A stretch of 64,000 nt of DNA from Lathyrus oleraceus (Eukaryota > Streptophyta > Magnoliopsida > Fabales > Fabaceae). The stretch is taken from the NCBI RefSeq assembly GCF_024323335.1, contig NC_066580.1, positions 138,213,648 to 138,277,647 on the forward strand, in the 5' to 3' direction. Below the pieces are notes generated by a model, which did not search any database, was not told where the DNA came from, and was given only the letters and a program-made list of their open reading frames with translations. Positions 12,419 through 24,779 of the stretch are shown piece after piece. Position numbers and translations under genes: made by a program. How positions within the stretch are numbered: position 1 is the stretch's first letter; each line of letters begins with the position of its first letter.

Positions 12419-14054
12419 TGTGGAACCTTGTTTTGATGATGACAACTTTTAAAGCTAGACATGAATTTAATAATGAAAACAAGTCCTTGAGGATAACCAA
12501 AAAGTGGTTAAAGATGAAATAAATCATTAGGTTTAAATGGGCTTGACTGTCTAATAATGGCAACCAAATTAAATATAACTTAAGTCTCATCTCAATCTCA
12601 AGCAAGTGTCTACAAGTATAAAATACCCGACAAGTCTTGAAATAATTTAAAAGCCTAACTCAACACGTCTGAGTGAATATAATTTAAAAACATAAAGGGT
12701 ATTATCGTAAAAATGAATGGATAAATTACACGCACACACACACACATAAATAGTTTTTCAAACTTATTTTTCTCAAGAAAACATTTCTAAAAATTCCTTG
12801 AAGTCGTTCCAGACAAGTTAGAAACTGTCAGAAAAGATATGGGTAAGTTTTTTCTCTTGCCAATTGATTGGAACCTTATGGAAATCGATTGAAGAAGTTA
12901 AAAATCACGCTCTAATCGATTATGACATCTCCTTATTGACTGGTAACAAATAAACATCTTTTCTTTCCTTTTCGAGCTTGCTAATTGATTAACTCAAGCC
13001 TACCAATTAATTAGGGCATGATGCCAATCGATTGACACATCATTATAAGCCTTAAATTTTTTCCTTTTTTGTGTCAACCTATAGCCTATAAATAAAGATC
13101 CCTTCCCATATTTTTCATCATCCATAAAACGTGATTTCATTTCTCACTTCTCATTCTCTCTCTAAAAATCCTTTTTGTTTACTTTCTATCACTAAAAGTT
13201 TAGCCGTAGTGATTTCGAGAAATTAGGTTTGTGAGTGAGGAAGTTGTAATTATGGAAGGGTAGATTTATAAGTTTACCAAGGAGGTTTTGTTTTTACCTT
13301 GGTTGAACATTTTATCCATTTAGGTTTTTTTTTGTTTGGGTCCAAAGCTAAACCCGTAAAAAGCTTTGGTTTGGGGATTGTGTTATCAAGTGTCTCTTTA
13401 GGTTTGAGATCAGTTCGTGATAAAATATCACAGGTTCTTGGTTATCTCGTGATAAAACTAAGTGTCAAATAAAGCTCAACCTGGTGTTAAAATCTTATTT
13501 TGGTTTGAGATCAGCTTGGTGGTAAACTCTCACAAGTTTTTGGTTAGCATAGTATAAAATCAAGTTTCGGTCCACAAGCTCATCCCAGTGTTAAAATATC
13601 CCAAGGTTTAATTGAATCTTGAATACTAAACACTCCAAGTTTCTTTTGTAAAGGAGATTAATCTTTTTGATCCATCATTTTTCTCTCTCGTGTTTGCTGC
13701 TTGGTTGGAAATTAGGCACAAACTTCATTTTACCTTGTATAAGAGGGTTCGAGAGTTCAACCTACTAAAAACTCTTAGGTTTATTCGAAACTCTCAAAAA
13801 TAAATATTGGGGAAATGAGTATTTCTTTTTCTCTTTTGACCGAACCTCTATAACTGCTGGTGTCTTATCTTTTCCCTTAACTTTTTATTTATGCATTTTA
13901 TCTTCCGCAATTTTATTTTTCACTGCATAACTCTACAATTTTCTAAAATGTTTTTTACCTCTGATTTTAATCCTAATTTTTTTTCAAATTCAAGTTTTTT
14001 CTTAAATACACAATTCACCCTCTCTCTCTTGTGTGCGAAGTCACATGTACAACA
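12419..14054 (+). repeat. 3' LTR of pol-less copia element
   Basis: Aligns with 8793-10524 and ends at CACATGTACAACA. It has a better TATA box than the 5' copy, TATAAATA at 13087-13094, about 30 bases before a plausible transcript start. Many substitutions and small gaps separate the two LTRs. Confidence 0.8.
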
Positions 14055-14059
14055 ATATA

Positions 14060-14499
14060 GCCATCATACATCTTTGAAAAGTTATTGGACCATTGCATAG
14101 TCCAAATGAAATCCTCCAAAAAGAAATGGTCACACAGGAACATGTAAATTTTGTTTTCTTTTTATATTTAGGAGCAATTGCAATCTGGTTGTACCTGGAG
14201 TAACCATCCAAGAAACAATAATACTCCTTCCTACCCAACCCATCTAACATTGGATTAATAAATGAAAGAGATAAATGATATTTTATTGTTGCTTTGTTCA
14301 ACTTTATGTAATCCATTCTTATCCTCAAACCAGTAATAAATCTTGTGAGGATCAATTCATTCTTCTCATTTTTAATTACAATCATGCCACCCTTTTTAGG
14401 AACACATTGAATATGAATTACCCACACATTTTCCGAAATATGATAGATAATTCTATTATCTAACCACTTGATGATCTCCTTCTTCATGATAGAGTTCAA
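14060..14499 (-). pseudogene. Athila-type reverse transcriptase fragment
   Basis: An open minus-strand frame of about 150 residues covers the N-terminal half of a gypsy/Athila RT. Seen in order are KWLDNRIIYHISENVWV, VPKKGGM, KNEKNELILTR, the (D)Y-x-K-L-N-K-A-T block, LDGLGRKEYYCFLDGYSRYNQIAIAP (motif A, with the aspartate of FLDG), TKFTCS and FGLCNGPITFQRCMMAI. The catalytic Y/F-x-DD box should follow about 15 residues later, but the fragment stops at the copia LTR end. Upstream (right) the frame is cut at 14499, where a copia LTR fragment begins. Non-functional. Confidence 0.85.
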
Positions 14500-14930
14500 T
14501 TAGGAGGATATCCAATATAAATTCCATCTCGACTCAGAGGATAGCCAACATAAAAATTATTTTTGGTTCAACATCAACCATTGGAAAATATTTGTCTGGT
14601 TTGGAGGGTAGCCACTCTAAACTTTGTTCATTTTTTGGTTAGAAGTTAGTCTTTAAACTTCATTTCCTTGTATAAGGAGGCTCGTTGGCATATCATTTTA
14701 TAAGCTCTCAATTTAGTGGATACTCTCAAGAAGAATTCTTGGGGACATGAGTAGATCAAGTTATTATGTTGAACCTATATAATTCTCTGGTTTTGTTTCA
14801 ATCCCTCTTATCTCTTTACTTTATTTTCTTTCCTTTGGTTTTTCATCTATTTCCTTTTTTTCGTTGCATATTAACTTTGTTTTAAAAATGTTTTTAAACT
14901 CTGATTTTCCAAATGAGTTTTCTCTTAAAG
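14500..14930 (+). repeat. Third, diverged copia LTR fragment
   Basis: This matches the late part of the LTRs at 8793 and 12419: the TTGGTTAGAAGTTAG stretch, the CTTGTATAAGG region, CTTGGGGA(C/A)A(T/A)GAGTA, the AACCT(A/C)TATAAT block and TTTTTAAACTCTGATTTT. It is more diverged than those two are from each other. It lies beside the Athila RT fragment, so another related copia element once stood here. Confidence 0.6.
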
Positions 14931-15360
14931 CACTAAGACAATTTAGTGAAAAAAGAAATAAATGAGACGGGAGAGAGTGGAGAGTAAGAAAGTATTATGA
15001 AGTATGCTTTTTAGTATGTTTTAAAAGTGGGGATAAGCTTTCAATTTATAGTTAAAAATCTAGCTCACAAAAGAAACTGATCCATGGGCCTTTTAATACT
15101 CACATCGATTATGCCATAGGTCTAATTGATTAAGGGCTTCAGAAAAATGGAAACCCTAAGCGAGCTTTTACACTTTCACAACTTCAAGTATTCAAGCTTA
15201 AAGATCATAACTTCAAGTCTTAAAGTCCCTTGGTTGATTCAACAATGTCTAGTACTTTTAATTTGAAATTGATATCTTTGACAAATAAGGATTGTGGTAT
15301 CGTATTTGGATTTCATCATCAAGAACCACTAGATAGTTGCAATCAACTCCCCCCTTTGAG
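14931..15360 (-). repeat. Copia LTR fragment with polypurine tract, minus orientation
   Basis: Read on the minus strand, CAAAGGGGGGAG (15349-15360) looks like a copia polypurine tract. It is followed by an LTR-like start that includes GTTCTTGATGATGAAATCC. The sequence to the left has ATCGATTATGCCATAGG-type stretches common in such LTRs. The far end of the LTR is not clear. Confidence 0.4.
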
Positions 15361-15499
15361 AGTTGCTACCAATAAATTCTTAAATCATTAACACCAAATA
15401 CTATTTGATTTATGGAGTTCTCATCATTTTAACTATTTGACAACTGTCATCATCAAAGCCAAATGACAACTATACATGCACAATACATACTTCCATAGT

Positions 15500-16085
15500 A
15501 TCAATAATGAGATGATTATTTCCTTTAGTCTTTTAAGCGTCCAATGTGTACACTCTTATAATCCGAGATGGTCCCCCTATTCTGGCTCCTTTTTGTCCCA
15601 ACATGGAACAATATTTCTTCATATGCCTCATTTGTTTGGATAGATAACACACTTGACCTCCCACCATGCATCCTTATGTGTTTGCTGCAACCCTGAGTCT
15701 GAGAAGTCTTTGTATTATACACATGTTTTCCTTTGTTTGGAAAGTTCTTTTCGTTGAGTTGTCTGGCATTCTTACCCATAACTCTCCTTTTCTTCCATGC
15801 TCGGTCCTTGTTTCTCTAGATTTTATTTAGGCTATGATTAGTGATATAACAATGTTGGAGTAGCTCTGCATAGGTAGCATATCATTTTTAAGACATGATA
15901 TGCTCAATGTCATCTCTCAATGCAAATTTAAATTGTCTGATCTTCAACTATTCACCTTGTGAATAAATTTCTTTGTTTGAGAAGCAAGTCATTTCTTAAA
16001 ACCTAGTTGTGAAGTCTACCACCAACATGTTACCGTGTTTTAGCTATTGAAATTCCAATTCCTTTTGACATTTCAGTCTATTAGG
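15500..16085 (-). pseudogene. Ty3/gypsy gag remnant
   Basis: On the minus strand, starting near 16085, pieces of a chromovirus-like gag can be read: FLEKYFPNRLKCQKELEFQ, then LKHGNMLVVDFTTRF, SQGE, IRQFKFALRDDIEHIMS, YAELLQHCYI, and, in the 84-codon frame 15779-15525, a basic RQLNEKNFPNKGK tail. A zinc knuckle survives in a shifted frame as C-Y-L-S-K-Q-M-R-H-M-K-K-Y-C (second cysteine lost). Several stops and shifts. This is the structural protein of an element whose pol is not seen nearby. Confidence 0.7.
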
Positions 16086-16912
16086 GAAATATTTCTCAAG
16101 AAATATATCCTGAAAGTGTCTATAATAATATATGCTTACCAGAATATGTATGCATGTCTACAATAATATATGCTTTATTCAAAGTTTTGAACCAAGTAGG
16201 TTGTCACCACATGACATAAGAAACATAAACATGCATATACTCAATCGGGATATTGATTATGGTTCAAGCAGACAGTCACCACATGATATTACAATACATA
16301 ATTTACATTATTTACATAGGAGGCTTCAACAATTCATATAACAAAATGTACTATATCCCCTAATCATGCACTTCTTCTACTTACCCTTTTTAAACAACTG
16401 CTTATTTGTAAAGAGAGTACATGGGATGAGAATTAAATCTCAGTGGAATCCTTAGATAAAACCATTCATACCTTACGCTTTAATTATTCTTACATGGTTT
16501 AATTTTATGCATACTTGGTAGATCACTTGTAACATACAACATCATCATAAATAGATAACATGCACAATATAAATTAAACATTCCACAATTGATACATAGG
16601 GGTTTCCTACATTGAATGTAAGAGTCCATTCATGTTTGCCATGTGCTACCAAAATGCATGAGATTTTCCTATAGGCTAAAGCCTTTGAACCATCTAGGTG
16701 TTCCCACAGGACATCAATATACTCTTCTTTTTCAAGTATTATATATTCTCATTTTCACTAGTCAACCTAAACACCATGTTTGCCCTGCCAAACCCAACTT
16801 ATTAGGAATTCATTACATCACAATGTTGTAGACATGAAATTCATAAACATATGTTGATTTATAACTTAAATATATCCATTACATATATTTGAAAAAGGAG
16901 AGTTCTAATAAG
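16086..16912. other. AT-rich stretch without genes
   Basis: No coding signal. Three loosely related pieces, TTTGAACCAAGTAGGTTGTCACCACATGAC (near 16186), GGTTCAAGCAGACAGTCACC (near 16261) and TTTGAACCATCTAGGTGTTCCCACAGG (near 16683), suggest old repeat debris. Confidence 0.35.
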
Positions 16913-18215
16913 TGTCAGAATTAAGTAAATTATATAGGCATTGATTGACTTATTTTACATGGAATCAATGTAAAAATCTCTAACGTATCAATGAAAAGTG
17001 TTAAAATACATGTTTCGACTTTTTTACTTTTATATTTATAAAAAATAAGTGAAAAGGACTAAAAAAACATCAAACAACACACAGACATTTCAAGGACCAT
17101 TTTTTTCTATGAGCAAGGCTCGCAGGGCTATGTCCATGGGCGTGCTAGGCGATCACATGCGAGAGAAGACTCCCAGGCTAAGTTACTTCATGGTGAAGGA
17201 AGGGTTTGCTAGTCGAATATGGCAGATGCGCCTATTGAGCTAAGGAGGCTAGGGCTAGTTGCAGGGTGATATGGAATTACTTAACATGGAAGAAAGTAGG
17301 TGCGCTAGGTGAAGATGGTCGGTGCACCTAACAAGCTTACCTTTCTAAAGCCTATAAATAGTAGAGTCATGTTCAGTTTAAACAGAATTTTAGTGGATTC
17401 GGGATAGTACAAAAAATAGGCTAATCCCGGTCGCAAAATGAGAATATCAAAGGGAGATTAAAGGTGTAAGCTCTGCTCAAGAGATCGCTGTAGATGTTCT
17501 TCCAAGTTTTTCTTCTCGGGATTACCTATACAACTACAATGAGTAAGCGTAGTTAGAAATCTCTTTGTTAGGGGGGTAGAACTAGTCATTATATACTCAT
17601 GTGTTTAATACGGTCATGCATTTTATGTAATTTGAATTAAACTTTAATATTGATGATTCTTCTTTCTTAATGCTTATTTTTAATTAACTACCTAAAGTAT
17701 GTTCTCATGGTACGACTTGGCATACAAGAGGTGTTGGTCGTCACTAGATCTAAGTCTTCATCTATTAAATGCTAATGCCTAGAGATTGAGTTAGGTCTAA
17801 TATCCATATAATATTAATAATTTATGTCAATATCTTTAATTCACTGTTGAAACTTAATGTTGTTGTATTTAGTATATCGAGATGTCTTCTATTAGGTAAT
17901 ACAAATGATATTATGTCGTTGAGTTAGAGATCAGATAAGATGAGAGTAATATGTGGTAATATTAACAGCTGAGTAAAAAAACATAATATTAACCACTGTT
18001 TATACATGAGAATAAACAATGAAAGAATCTACTCCTAGCCAGTTTATTACTGTCAACACCGAAATCTCAACTTATTTTCTTTAATTTAATTTTTGCAACC
18101 AAACAACTATAAACAAGCATTACTTAGAATCATAAAAATTGTTGAACCAGTCTTTAAACACAACCAGTATCAATGTATTTGATAATATTGCACTTACTAT
18201 TTGTACTGTAAAAAA
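16913..18215 (+). repeat. Athila-type 5' LTR (limits approximate)
   Basis: It lies ahead of an Athila-like primer site and gag. It probably starts at TGTCAGAATTAAG and has a good TATA box, TATAAATA, at 17353-17360. The TTAGGGGGGTAGAACTAGTC and TTAATACGGTCATGCATTTTATG stretches resemble Athila LTR ends in my memory of the group. The second LTR is not in the window, so both ends are inferred. Confidence 0.5.
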
Positions 18216-18218
18216 AAA

Positions 18219-18234
18219 GCTGTCGTTGCAGGGA
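18219..18234 (+). other. Degenerate primer site, Athila (tRNA-Asp) type
   Basis: GCTGTCGTTGCAGGGA resembles the Athila primer site TGGCGCCGTTGCCGGGGA, with several changes, and sits about 270 bases before the gag remains. Confidence 0.45.
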
Positions 18235-18489
18235 TTGGTCTTAGTTTTTAAATACATCACAATAGTTTTTATCAATTTAAGTTTTATGTTCATATATGTG
18301 AATATCTATATGTTTTGTTTATAGTTACTAACCTACTAATAATATTAACTAGTTTTTCCCATTTATGCAAAGAAAGGATCATGGAGAAAAACTTTTGTTC
18401 AATTCTGAAAACGAAATGAACCACACGTAAGATTATAAAGGAAATGTTGAAAGTTATATTTCTAGATCTAGAAGAATGTTATGTCTTAA

Positions 18490-19482
18490 AGAAAGAAAAC
18501 ATGACTGGCGGAGATAACAACACCAACCAAAATATGTCCAAACCACGATTTTGATGAGCTTACACATATCAACATCTTTAGAAATGGACTACAACAACAA
18601 CCAAAGTTGTTTCTAGATGCTAATGTTGAGGGTTCTCTAATATCCAAAAGCGCAGAAGATGCAATTGCAATCATTAAGTGGATGACACTTAGTGAGAATC
18701 AGGGAGACCACAATAGAAACCCTTCTTAAAGAAAAAATGGTACCATTGAGTTAAACACCAATGATGCTATTCTAACACAAAATAAGTTGTTGAAACAAAT
18801 AGTGGGTTACTTGACAAAAACTTTGTCTAAACTGCCACAAAATTAAAATAGATGCATGAAACACCTTAACAAAGGCATGTTGCATTTCATAAATTATACA
18901 TCGGAGATCATCCAATTGTATTTCCCCCCAACAGATACGTAAGTAAATTATTTAGGCAATAAACGAAGGTCTGGGAAATATTTGAATAACAACTTTCAAA
19001 GAAATAACAACTTCAATCAAGGATGGAATTTGAACTTAGCCCATCCAATAGACAACTTTTTCAAGATTATAAACAAGCACCTCCACAACAAGAAAAAACA
19101 ACAAAGTTGGAGGATTTACTTAATTAATTTATGCATGTTTCTATGGCGGGCCATAAAAATGTTGAAGCCTCCATAAAAACCCTTGAGATACAAGTTGGCC
19201 AATTAGCTAAACATGTAGATGATACCCCCAAACATTGCATTCAGGGATAACACCTAGACAAATCCAAAAGAGGATTGTAGTTTGGTTGAAGGTGATCATG
19301 ACATTGTTGTTGAAGCCATGGAAGAGGAAGTAGAAGAAGGACCATATGAAAAATAAAGCCAAGAAGAAAACTGCAAAATCATCCAACAAACTCTATCGTA
19401 GAAGGAAGCAAACTCTAGAGTAGTCATATTACCTTTCACTATAGTGAAGCTAGAGGAAATATACCCGAATGCATCACATGCT
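18490..19482 (+). pseudogene. Athila gag remnant
   Basis: The frame-broken sequence reads clear Athila gag motifs: HINIFRNGLQQQPKLFLDA, then NVEGSLISKSAEDAIAIIKW, MTLSENQGDHNRN, LNTNDAILTQNKL-like text with a KQIVGYLTKTLSKLPQ segment, a YLGNKRRSGKYLNNNFQRNN block, and HKNVEASIKTLEIQVGQLAKHVDD. The order and spacing fit the group. Stops and indels occur throughout. The sequence is cut near 19482 by the family C LTR, and the same element resumes as protease at about 24780. Confidence 0.8.
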
Positions 19483-20399
19483 CAAAGGTACAACATAGTC
19501 GCCATCAAACTTTATTTATTCCTGAAGAAAAGGGAAAATATTAATAAAATCTGGGGATGAGAAAATGGGTAAGGAAGCCGGTTATGCAAGGGGAATGTAT
19601 TAGCATCCTTCATATCTGTTGTACTCAACATGAACCATTTTGATTGTTCTATGCTCGAATGGGTGTTACTATCTAAATATTACTCACAAAGGGATAAGGG
19701 GAAAAATAATGGAATAAATAAAGTGTTCGGAGAGGATTAGGGCCCTCATGCCTACGTATCCTTATAGTGCAATAAGGAATTTAGAGCTCTGTAGTTCATA
19801 GAACTAAAGGTGGGATATGAAAGAGGAGTGATAAAGGTATGGTTTGAACCAAAGGATTATGTTGTTTGAACCCATAGGGTAGGTACGTCTGAACCAACGA
19901 GAAAACTGGCATAAAGGCAAAACAAAGGGTACACTGGCATCAAGCTAAAGATAAAGGTAAACTGGCATCAAGCCAAAATAAAGGGGTATTGGTTCAGAGA
20001 GTGGACATTGATTATTTACCCAAAAGGTATGTATGGAGCTCAAAGAAATAATGTATTTGGATGAAAGAGAACAATATATCACTGGGGAATGAATGATTGG
20101 TAAAAGATACTGAATGAAAGTATTGAATAGTGCATGATGATATGTGAATGATGTAGAGAAAGGGAGTGAATAAATAAATGTGATATGAAAGAATTAATAA
20201 TTAATATGCCCACGGAGGATTTGAACCCTCGTGCCTACGTATTTTCACCGTGCAATGAGAAGGTAAGAGCTCCGTAGTTCGAGGAACTAAGGTGGAACAA
20301 AGAAAGAAAGAGTTGATTAGGTTTCCAAGAGGCAAAGTAAAATTTCTTGAAAAGCAAGAGTGTGGCATTAACCAATGATAGTATATAGCCAAAGAGACA

Positions 20400-20745
20400 A
20401 AAGAGAGATGATTGGCTTAGACACGAGAGGGTTTACAAGGCAACATGGGTTCGTCCCAGGATGAGAGGTCTTATAAGACGAACAATGAATAAGAGATGAT
20501 TTGCCAACACACGAGGGGGTTTACAAGGAAAAGGAGCTCAAAGGGGTTTGTCTAAGCATAAGAGGTCTTATAAGACAAACAATGAATAAGAGAGTGGGTC
20601 TAAGCATAAGAGGACTGATAAGGCAAATAATGAATGAATAGGGTTTACCAAAGCACAAGAGGACTGAGAAGGCTTACAATGAATAAATATTGGCCTAAGC
20701 GCAAGAGGAATAATAAGGCAAACAATGAATGATTCATTAGGATTC
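20400..20745 (-). repeat. Minisatellite in family C LTR
   Basis: About six imperfect units of roughly 55-60 bp, each with a form of GCATAAGAGG(T/A)CT, then ATAAGGCAAACAATGAAT. The unit differs in sequence from the family A minisatellite but sits at a comparable place in the LTR. Confidence 0.7.
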
Positions 20746-20861
20746 AAAGATTTGACCACAAGGGCATTAATCCACAGGATGTATGAATGTTAAGGAGAGT
20801 ATGATTCATGATCCCAATATGAGAGTGATTGATGTGCTTGAAGAAGACCTTGTCAATTACT

Positions 20862-21560
20862 TGATTCGACTTACACTAAAGTCTATGAACGAAGGCGAAT
20901 ACCTTGAATAGCTAGGGCCTACGCCCCGTACCCAAGGATACTCTAGACAAGGGTATGAGAGACTCTTTCTCATCATTCTTCGTTGCTTAAGGCTCGTGGC
21001 GTGTAACTCTCGTCGTGATTGACAAGTAGTTGTTAGGAGATTCTGATTATTGATCCTGATGATGCAACGTTGAAGAAAATACTTGACAATCATTTAATTT
21101 AAATTGTACTAAAGTCTATGAATGAAGGCGAATACTTTGAATAGCTAGGGCTTACGCCCCACACACAAAGGTATTCTAGAAAACGATAGGAGAGACTCCC
21201 TCTCATTATTTTTCGTTGCTTAAGGCTCGTGACACGCAACTTGAATCATGTTTGATAAGTGTTGATAAAAGATTCTGATTGTTGCTTCTGATGATGCAGT
21301 GTTGCTTGTTGTGGAAGGAGACTTGACAGCCATTTAATTTGAATTGTGCTAAAGTCTATGAATATAGGTGAATACGATGAGTAACTCGGTCATTCATCTC
21401 GTACCCAAAGATATTAAGAATGAGGATAAGAATGCTCCACTCTCACCCCTTCTCTACTGCTTAAGGTTAATGGCACACAACTTTGAATCACGATTGACAA
21501 GTGTTGATACACCTTTATTATGCTTGAACTGTAGTCTAGTATGTTTGCAATGTGGATGCC
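20862..21560 (-). repeat. Three tandem copies of a ~235-bp unit
   Basis: The stretch CTAAAGTCTATGAA(C/T) recurs at 20875, 21109 and 21348, each followed by a GGCGAATAC, TAGCTAGGGC and CCC(A/G)TACCCAAGG-like series and a TTGCTTAAGGCTCGTGGC box. The third copy is the most diverged. The periods are 234 and 239 bp. Confidence 0.8.
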
Positions 21561-24500
21561 TTGTACTGACTTTAAAGTCTTGAGCTAGGATTCAAATCTT
21601 GAGGTCTTGAGCTCTTGAGGTCCAGAGATCCAGTTTAGCTTGAACACAAGGGACTGGCCCTATCAAGTGATCAATGGCCTTTTGATCACTTGAATAGGCT
21701 TGGGGAATTGTGCACAGTGCAAATGATTTGGATGGTCAAAGTAAACTTTGATCAACACAACCAATGGGAAAAGATCAGTCTAATGAATGGATTACTCAGT
21801 TAACTAAATCACTTGATTATAAGCAAAACCCTAAACTAGGGGAACATGCAATGGTTGAGGTATAATCAATCAAATATCTCAATCATCAAAATTCACATGA
21901 GAAATAAATTATTAAAATGATCAATTAAACCTAAACAAATCCTAAGCTAAGGAAGCATGCAAATCAGGAGTTCCCAAACCCTATGGGCAAAATGGTCAAT
22001 ATGCATAAAATTTGATTAATGTAGAATTAACAATCAAGATTACTTAAAATTAATTAATACTAACTAATTAATTAAAATCAAAATGTTAATACATGATGAA
22101 AAATTAAGCTAAATTTAATTAACTTAATCCTAAAATTTCTAATGGTTACAATTAACCTATTAATCATAATTATTTCTAATAATTACAATTATTTCTAATG
22201 ATTACAATTATTATTATCCTAATTTTTTAAGACTAACCTAATATTTGCACAAACATGAAAAAACAGAAAGAATGAAAATCACATTAAGAAATTAATCAAA
22301 AATGATTAACCGAACTAAATTAAGTTAAATTAAATCAATTAATAAGAAGAGAGAGGGTGCAGGCTCAGGAAGGGGGTGTTCATGGAAACAATTTTGTTTG
22401 GGCCTTAGGCCCAACCGGTCCCAGACTCAAACAGCAAACAGAAAATTCACAAGGTACAACAAAGCATCAATAAACGCGCTTTTCCAACAAGCCATGGCAA
22501 CATTCAGCAGCGCGAAAAAAGAAATTCTCCTTCGTCACTCTCGCACATCCTCTCCTCCTCTCATCATCAATTTGAATATTCAGTGTTCATCGAAAAAAAG
22601 GAACACAAAATACACAGCACCACCAAACACAAAGAAACGTTCACAAGGCTGAAACAAAGGATCCAAAATGCGAAACTCAACCACGAATTCAAAAACATTC
22701 CTAATTCTGTCTAACCTCAACGGATCAAAACCAAAACATAATCACAACGCAAAACTCGCGGATTGAAGCAAGAAATAACTCACGAATTTGACGCCGTGGC
22801 AAAAACCAGGTATTGATCCTTTGTACGCTTCTTTTTCTTCTACTCTTTGTGCTTCTTCTGTTGCGTTGTTGTTTGCTGCTTGATCACAATGTTTGCATTC
22901 TTTATGAGTTGTTTGCCTTCTGATGAATTTCGATGTGTGCGTGATGAAGAATGATTTTTGTGTAGGAAGAATGAAGATTTTGGATTTTCGTTCGTTTTGT
23001 ATGAATGAATGAAGATTTTTTTGGACTGTGAAGTATGGTTTTTGTGCATCTTTGATGAATGAGTGAAGACTCTGTTTTGTGAGTGCATAATTCATTTATA
23101 GAACATTGAATTCAGTTATGAAACTCACATAGAAATCCACATGAAATTCAAAGTTAGTTGCAAATGAGGAAAATGGCTAGCATGTTAGTTATTGAACATT
23201 CAATCTCGGTTAGTGAATTAGTGATTCTATGTGATTCACTTGAGTTGTTACAGTGGAATCTCATTTAAATGCTTATTGAGACTTGTAGGTTACACAATGA
23301 ATGAAATTAGCTTGAAATTGGAAATGTTAATTGGCTAGTTTGATTTGAAGTTATATGATGAAATGCTCTTGGAATGGTTTTAGCAGGATGTTTTGGAAAG
23401 GTGAAAGTCATGCTTGCATATTAAATGGTTTTGGCTTGGAACTTTGTTGGCTTGCGTTTGGAATGGCTTGAAGACCTTTTGCTTGCATATGGCAATGGCT
23501 TGAAGAGTTTTTGCTTGCATATGGAATTGAATTGTGGGACTTTGCTTGCTTGTGGAATTTGGAGATGGATTGTGGAGTTCGGAAATTGTATGAATGAAGG
23601 AAGAAAATTTGGAATGCTATGTTTAAATTTAGCATTGTAGTTTTTTTTGTAATGATTGAAGATTGTAATAAAAAATTGGATATTGTAATGTTGAAATTGA
23701 AAATAATAGAGTGTTAGTTTGAAATGAATTAGAAATGAATAGTTATGATTGTTTGGATGAATGAAATTGTAATGAAATGTTTCATTTGACAAATATGAAT
23801 GGAATTTAGATTGAAGAAAATAATTTGTTTATGTAATAGAAATGGATTGATGAAATGAGCTTGAATGTTAATTGGACCAAGGTTTAAAAATGAAACGAGG
23901 TAAAAAATGGACAAATGGTTTGGTTTCCATTTGAAATGAAAACATGATTTTTGGTGATGAAACATAGTAAAATGAATGGAAATAGGCCTTAGGGGTTAAG
24001 GAAAAGTCAATTGACTTTGGTCAACTAGTTGACCAAAAGTCAACTATAGCAAATTTTGGCAAATCTGTGATTTAATGATGGAAGTGAATATGGAAATGAT
24101 ATTTGCATGGCCTTGTATGAATATTGTACGACTGCGAACTGATGATCTTGACAACACCATATGAATGGATGCAATGATCAAACCTTGAACCATATGAAAT
24201 CCCAAGCATATGTGCATGTAGGTTAGATGAATGAATCTTATGCACAAAGCAAGTTAAAAGGTTGATGGTGTATGACAAGATGTATGATAACATGGTCAAG
24301 AACCTCTTCCTCAATGAGCTAGGGTTTCAGTCAATTCTATGGTCAAAAGCCAATTCACAAAGGCACCCAAGTACCAAGCATCTATGATTAGGGTTTCATG
24401 GTGCACACCCCATAATCAAGGCCTTCAAACTAAGCATGAAGCTCCACAAGCAAGGTCCTAACACATGAGCCCCAAAAATTAGGGTTTAGATGCATGGATA

Positions 24501-24779
24501 GAAGCCAAGTTGTGATCTCCTTGAATCAAAGTCCCAAAGACCAGGAAGTTAGGATTTCCCCTCATATGATGAGTCAAACTCCAATGCTCAAACCAAATCC
24601 TAGTTTTTTTTATCCACCGGCTTTGAATCTATGATGTTTATTAGGAAGTGTTAACATGAATGAATGATGCACATGAATGAGGCATGAATGAGTACATATG
24701 AATATCAAGTCATAGGTTAGATGAAAAATGAGAAGGGGATGAAAATTTTTGGGGTATGACATATAAGTAGAATGAAAGT

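Larger units (their letters stand above)
8793..14054 (+). mobile_element. Non-autonomous copia element, pol-less
   Basis: Two related direct repeats bracket a 1.9-kb interior: 5' LTR 8793-10524 and 3' LTR 12419-14054. Both begin TGTGGAACCTTG and end near CACATGT followed by (C/A)AA(T/C)A. A TGGCATCTGAGCC primer site (initiator-Met tRNA type) follows the 5' LTR, and an AAAATGGGGAGAA polypurine tract precedes the 3' LTR. The interior holds only a gag fragment, with no protease, integrase or reverse transcriptase. The LTRs are clearly diverged, so the insertion is old. Bases before (ATACA) and after (ATATA) match in four of five positions, but the flanks do not obviously continue one another. 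Confidence 0.8.
19485..24761 (-). repeat. Family C long LTR, minus orientation, in Athila
   Basis: Its right end, GGGGTATGACA, is the reverse complement of the TGTCATACCCC start common in Tat/Ogre LTRs. Near its left end a TCGCCATCAAACTTTATTTAT stretch is like the GAGTCGCCACCGCACTTTTATTTAT block of family A. Between lie two copies of the TACGTAGG/GAACTAC hairpin block (about 19750-19797 and 20233-20283), a minisatellite and a triple repeat. A TATA-like TATAAAT lies at 23095-23101 on the minus strand. It splits the Athila gag and protease remains. I could not find a matching target duplication, so the left end is approximate. Open frames inside are chance. Confidence 0.6.

Noticed and set aside
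20214..20240. tRNA T-arm-like GGATTTGAACCCTCGTGCC
   Set aside because: No acceptor, D or anticodon arm can be drawn around it; it is part of the conserved LTR hairpin block.
22398..23792. Clusters of open frames on both strands (82-123 codons)
   Set aside because: Low-complexity His/Asn/Ser/Lys-rich text in the family C LTR, overlapping on several frames without motifs.
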